Origin: Thermoflavimicrobium dichotomicum
GTDB lineage: Bacteria > Bacillota > Bacilli > Thermoactinomycetales > Thermoactinomycetaceae
Direction of reading: 5' to 3'
NCBI RefSeq assembly: GCF_900114055.1
Contig: NZ_FORR01000007.1
Span: 1 to 64,000, forward strand
DNA length: 64,000 nt
The number at the start of each line of letters is the position of its first letter. Position 1 is the stretch's first letter. The position numbers were made by a program, and so were the translations under genes. Positions 60,157-64,000 of this stretch are shown one piece after another. Under the pieces are notes generated by a model that saw only the letters and a program-made list of their open reading frames with translations, was not told the origin of the DNA and ran no database searches.

Positions 60157-62542
60157 GATTAACCTCCCCCTTGTTGATCCACTCCAGTATCCTCTCTGGG
60201 GTAAGGGGCAAATCCTTCACTCTTACTCCGAACGGTTCTAGGGCATCTTCGACCGCATTTGCTACGGCTGCCGGAGAAGGAATTGCTCCGCCTTCACCCA
60301 TTCCTTTCGTCCCCAGTGGTGTGAAAGGTGACGGACATTCGATATGGTGGATCTCGATGTCTGATACTTCCATCGCCGTTGGGCATAAATAGGATTGAAA
60401 ATCGGCATTCACCATGAAACCGTTACGATCATAAGCAAGATCTTCAAGCAAAACCCCGCCTATTCCATGAGCGATGCCTCCCGCTATTTGACCATCGGCT
60501 ATCATCGGATTGATGATGGTGCCGGAATCGTGAGAGACTATAAATTTATTGATTTTTACCTGTCCTGTTTCAACATCTACCTCTACGACAGCAACAAACA
60601 CACCCGTTGGATGGGTAGTATACAAATTCACCCTGCCATGCTCGTCGGGTACCCACTTGACTACCTCACTGGTCCAGGTATACGTACACTCCAAATTACA
60701 GTCAACGCCCTTGGGGACGGTTCCGTATGGACCTGGCCACAAATAAACCTTGTTTCCCAATTCTTTCAAACTGATGGATGCTTCGTGAGAAGATACTCCC
60801 TTTACCCGAACATGACCATTTACCATTTCCAGGTCTTGAGGATCCGCTCCGAGCAGATGGCCAGCTATTTTCAAGATTTTGTCTTTAAGCTTTTTTGCTG
60901 CCTCGTAAACGGCTGATACAGTATAGGTGGCACCCCGAGAAGAAAATGGTCCCAGACCGTATGGAGTAACATCGGTATCTCCATATACCAGTCGAATGTC
61001 ATCAATGTCCACGTCCATTACACTTGCAACGATTTGCGGAAGCGTGGTTTCCACACCTTGTCCAATGTTTTGGTGGCTGGTTAATATTTGAAAACCACCC
61101 TCTGGAGTCATGCGCACAGTAGCAGGCTGATATCCATTAAAGACTCCATTGAATACGGCAGCCCCCGAAGGCTCAAGCATAGCGGCCATACCAACACCTA
61201 TATATCTACCTTGCTTTCGCCACTCTTGCTGTTTCTTTTTCAAATCGTGGTAATCAACCTTTTCCAATGCGATATCCATCAGACGTTGGAAGTCCCCGCT
61301 ATCGTAAATAGGTCCCGAAATTTGTTCGTACGGATACTCGTCTTTGCCTATAAAATTACGACGTCTTATTTCTACCGGAGAAATCCCCAGTTTTTGAGCC
61401 ATGATATCCATCATGCGTTCTACAGGGTAATTCGCAATGTCCTTCCCGTATCCACGATGAGCTCCGTACGGTCCCTTGTTCGTTACTACTCCCAGGACCT
61501 CTGCTTCATAAGCAGGGATTTTATAGGGGCCTGGAAAATAAGCAGCCGCAACCAGCAATGCAGGGGTCCCAGGGCCTTGACAGGTCCCATCGACACCGAT
61601 ATTACCGATCAATTTTGCTTTGAGACCCAGAATTCGGTAGTCCTTATCCAAACCTACTTTTAATGTGCAAGAATAGTCGCGGGAATGCATTCCGGATAAC
61701 AAATTTTCCACCCTATCTTCTGTCCACTTGACAGGTCTTCCCAGAATCCGTGACATAACGCAGGGGATGATTTCGGCATTTGCCTGGAGTTTCGTTCCAT
61801 AACCTCCACCTACATCCGGAGCGATTACGCGAATATTGTGTTCTGGCATTCGCAGTGTTTGGGCGATCAAAGTTCGTACCTGAGACGGAGATTGCGTCGA
61901 ACACGTTACTGTCAAATGTTTGGTAGCCGGGTTATAGTCAGCAATGCAAACGCGTGATTCCATAGGAGTTCCTGTGTATCGGTTATGCGTTATCGTCTCC
62001 TCAAACACATAGGTGGCTTTGGCAAAAGCATCATCTATATCGCCAATTGTGGTTTTCCATTCCAACTGAATGTTGTGACCCCATTCTTCGTAAAGCAGAG
62101 CCTTCGGTTCAAGAGCATCTTCCACACTGACAACAACCGGCAAAGGATCGTACTCCACCTCAATTAAATCTACGGCATCTTCAGCTACATAACGGTCAAC
62201 CGCTGCAACGACAGCCACAGGTTCTCCAACATAACGCACCTTTTTATAAGCAATGGCATAAATCTCAGGGACGTTATTGGAAATATTGATCGTTGTTGCC
62301 AATGGACCATAGTAGTCAAGAGCCTCTTCACCAGTTACAACAGCAACAACTCCATCCAACTGTTTCGCTTTTGTTGTATCAATATTGAGAATACGAGCAT
62401 GTGCATGAGGACTCCGTAATATGGCTAAATGAAGTGTACCCGGTTTCTCTATATCATCGGTGTACTGGCCTAGTCCCGTTAAAAATCTCGGATCCTCTTT
62501 ACGTTTGACGCTTGCTCCCAATCCTTTTTTCGTCATTATCAT
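60143..62542 (-). CDS. Molybdenum hydroxylase large subunit (CoxL/xanthine dehydrogenase family)
   Basis: 799 residues. N-terminal ald_xan_dh_C domain (about 20-130), then molybdopterin-binding segments: VGGGYGTKLQ (244-253), the active loop GPYGAHRGYG (357-366), QNIGQGVETTLPQI and SRGATYT. The catalytic glutamate lies in GTKGMGEGGAI. The loop lacks the Cys of true CO dehydrogenase (AYxCSFR) and differs from the AYRGAGR of form II, so CO is probably not the substrate. Hydroxylates a heterocycle, aldehyde or similar molecule with water. GGGGAGG stands before the ATG. Confidence 0.9.
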   Translation of the reverse strand: MIMTKKGLGASVKRKEDPRFLTGLGQYTDDIEKPGTLHLAILRSPHAHARILNIDTTKAKQLDGVVAVVTGEEALDYYGPLATTINISNNVPEIYAIAYKKVRYVGEPVAVVAAVDRYVAEDAVDLIEVEYDPLPVVVSVEDALEPKALLYEEWGHNIQLEWKTTIGDIDDAFAKATYVFEETITHNRYTGTPMESRVCIADYNPATKHLTVTCSTQSPSQVRTLIAQTLRMPEHNIRVIAPDVGGGYGTKLQANAEIIPCVMSRILGRPVKWTEDRVENLLSGMHSRDYSCTLKVGLDKDYRILGLKAKLIGNIGVDGTCQGPGTPALLVAAAYFPGPYKIPAYEAEVLGVVTNKGPYGAHRGYGKDIANYPVERMMDIMAQKLGISPVEIRRRNFIGKDEYPYEQISGPIYDSGDFQRLMDIALEKVDYHDLKKKQQEWRKQGRYIGVGMAAMLEPSGAAVFNGVFNGYQPATVRMTPEGGFQILTSHQNIGQGVETTLPQIVASVMDVDIDDIRLVYGDTDVTPYGLGPFSSRGATYTVSAVYEAAKKLKDKILKIAGHLLGADPQDLEMVNGHVRVKGVSSHEASISLKELGNKVYLWPGPYGTVPKGVDCNLECTYTWTSEVVKWVPDEHGRVNLYTTHPTGVFVAVVEVDVETGQVKINKFIVSHDSGTIINPMIADGQIAGGIAHGIGGVLLEDLAYDRNGFMVNADFQSYLCPTAMEVSDIEIHHIECPSPFTPLGTKGMGEGGAIPSPAAVANAVEDALEPFGVRVKDLPLTPERILEWINKGEVNHGRS

Positions 62543-62618
62543 TCGTCCTTTCGCCTCCCCTTAAGGTGATTTTTTGTTGCTTAACACTCACCATTTTGCA
62601 TTTAATACTGACATCCAT

Positions 62619-63746
62619 TTATGTTGGATCATGTATTTTTAACCGTCCATGTAAAAAACCTCCAGAACAGTTATTTCTAATGGCAAGAATTTCTGCCAGG
62701 ATACTAATGGCCACCTCTTCGGAAGATTCCGCACCGATGTCAAGTCCTACCGGATTATATACATGGACGAACTGGTCAACATTTTCCAGCAATTTCATGC
62801 AGCGGGAACGGGGGCCAAGAACACCTATATAAGGAGTATTGAAGTTTAGCGCAAAGGAAAGACAAGCCCGGTCTCGTTCAAGATGATGGTTCATGATCAC
62901 CACATACGTTCGAGAACCAATGTGGACACGTTCTTGCAACGAGCCTGAATCTGCCAAAATAATGTTAGCCCTAGGAAAACGTTCATGTGTCGCATATGCC
63001 GGTCGTGGGTCAACTACAGTGGTTTTAAAACCCAATTGGAGCGAAAAGCTGGACAAAGGGATTGCATCGTGACCGGCACCAAAAATGATGAGTTCAGTAG
63101 GAGAAACATTCACGTCCAGAAAAATATCGATAGACTCTCCACTCGAAAGGCGAACCGAACAAGTCTCCGATTTCGGATTTAGACTTTTGAATTTTTCTCT
63201 GGCTAATTCCAGGACCTTGCGATTCAATTCATCGTGATCAAGACTCCCGATCGGATCCCCATGTTCAGGTATAAAAAGGCGACTACCCAGGGAAATATGA
63301 AGTTCAGATGGAGCTTTCAAAATGGTGCTTAATACGCCCATCTGTTCCTGTTTCAGACATGTTATCCAAGCATCTAATGGACTTGAAATACTTTTCGTAC
63401 CCTGGTCATTTTCAGTTATTTCCGCAAATGTAAGGGGTTCGATGTAAACCTCAACAGTTCCGGGACAACCAAGTCCGAGCCCCCACACCAAGTCTTCATC
63501 CAAAACGTATTGCTTTAGAACGGGCCGACCCTCTTCCATAGCCTGCTGAGCTACCTCGGTGACATCCTGTTCCAGACAACCACCGGAAATGACTCCCAAA
63601 GTATTCTTGTTTTTATCCACAAGCATTTTGGCCCCTTCCCGTCGATAAGCGGACCCCGTAACACGTACCACCGTCGCTAAGGCAATCTGGGTACCTGATC
63701 TTCTTGCATCTTCTATTGCGTCAGCGATCACTTTGTTGCCTACCAC
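62619..63746 (-). CDS. XdhC/CoxI-family molybdenum cofactor maturation factor
   Basis: 375 residues. N-terminal XdhC_CoxI domain with GSAYRREGAKMLV, GVISGGCLEQDV and GLGLGCPGTVEVY, then a Rossmann-like XdhC_C domain (LIIFGAGHDAIPL). Such proteins bind Mo cofactor, support its sulfuration and insert it into the hydroxylase. Starts with GTG after GGAGGTG. It is the first recognised gene of the block; the last 254 bases of the window beyond it show no clear gene or promoter. Confidence 0.9.
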   Translation of the reverse strand: MVGNKVIADAIEDARRSGTQIALATVVRVTGSAYRREGAKMLVDKNKNTLGVISGGCLEQDVTEVAQQAMEEGRPVLKQYVLDEDLVWGLGLGCPGTVEVYIEPLTFAEITENDQGTKSISSPLDAWITCLKQEQMGVLSTILKAPSELHISLGSRLFIPEHGDPIGSLDHDELNRKVLELAREKFKSLNPKSETCSVRLSSGESIDIFLDVNVSPTELIIFGAGHDAIPLSSFSLQLGFKTTVVDPRPAYATHERFPRANIILADSGSLQERVHIGSRTYVVIMNHHLERDRACLSFALNFNTPYIGVLGPRSRCMKLLENVDQFVHVYNPVGLDIGAESSEEVAISILAEILAIRNNCSGGFLHGRLKIHDPT

Positions 63747-64000
63747 AATATTTCACCTCCGAAAAATGCGTTTCAGTTAGGGACAAATTCTCGACATCCA
63801 TATATAGGTAAGAAATCCTCCTCTTCCAATGTCCACCGCATGCGTTTGTTAATGGAATCACGGCAACCATATCGAAATATCTCCCCAAATTACCCATACA
63901 CATTCAAATATCATGGCTTATTTTAATTTTTCAGTCCCCAGCGTGAACAGGCACTTCTGGGTATTTGGAGGCAAAATACGAGTAGCATATGAATTATTTC

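Noticed and set aside
60143-62542. Calling the large subunit a carbon monoxide dehydrogenase
   Set aside because: The active loop lacks the CO dehydrogenase cysteine and does not match the form II loop, so only the wider family name is supported.
63721-63903. Minus-strand 60-codon frame before the XdhC gene
   Set aside because: It overlaps the XdhC start and RBS and shows no fold; the neighbouring frames contain short text such as YGCRE twice, but nothing that can be assigned.
1-64000. CRISPR arrays, rRNA and tRNA genes
   Set aside because: I saw no regularly spaced identical repeats with unique spacers, no rRNA-like stretches and no cloverleaf sequences ending in a discriminator with CCA.

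Overview
The window comes from the chromosome of an endospore-forming Firmicute of the order Bacillales. Sequence type and gene complement suggest the Thermoactinomycetaceae or a close relative; this is inferred, not shown. The main support is a gene order very like the Bacillus subtilis nudF-yqxK-spoIIM-fur-yqzK-deoB-pupG-dacF-spoIIA-sigF-spoVA neighbourhood. Start codons (ATG, GTG, TTG) nearly all follow strong GGAGG-type ribosome binding sites.

1-26.7 kb, sporulation core. The window opens in the right end of an IS3-family insertion that has cut a response-regulator gene. Reading mostly on the minus strand follow a short spoVA operon (spoVAA-AB-AEA, no AC/AD/AEB), two Sel1-repeat membrane proteins (one with a degenerate J domain), and spoIIAA-spoIIAB-sigF behind a near-perfect sigma-H promoter. 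Then come dacF, a secreted PIG-L deacetylase, an InhA-type M6 protease, a nucleoside salvage operon (deoB, two purine nucleoside phosphorylases, pdp), yqzK, ald, fur, spoIIM, a CtaM-like protein, endonuclease Q and nudF. A 59-residue MciZ (FtsZ inhibitor) lies divergently beside nudF. xerD, normally between yqzK and deoB, is absent.

26.8-39.5 kb, transport and housekeeping. A tripartite tricarboxylate transporter (tctCBA) with its CitS/CitT-like two-component system carries a cre site before tctC. It is followed by an M20 peptidase (YqjE type), a DUF421 protein, an acyl-CoA carboxylase beta subunit, small membrane proteins including a Prli42-like miniprotein, a methyltransferase, a DUF4177 protein and lipB.

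39.8-49.4 kb, branched-chain amino acid catabolism. The order is bkdR / ptb-bcd-lpdV-bkdAA-bkdAB-bkdB. A perfect sigma-54 promoter sits before ptb, and an array of TGC(A) motifs spaced 10-11 bp lies upstream as the probable BkdR site. Butyrate kinase is missing from the operon.

49.6-63.7 kb, accessory metabolic locus. After a frameshifted MOSC gene, thirteen genes all run on the minus strand. In transcription order they are: an XdhC/CoxI maturation factor, a CoxL-type molybdenum hydroxylase large subunit, an MBL-fold lactonase-like hydrolase, a VOC protein, CoxM and CoxS; then a complete acetoin/2-oxoacid dehydrogenase complex (E1a, E1b, E3, E2); then moaE, moaD and moaA. This combines a molybdoenzyme, its maturation factor, its cofactor synthesis genes and a downstream keto-acid-type dehydrogenase in one block. 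It is the best candidate for an undescribed catabolic pathway here. The CoxL active-site loop does not match true CO dehydrogenase.

Two families of intergenic palindromic repeats (one with about six copies, one with two copies of about 105 bp) are spread over the window, many of them at gene ends.
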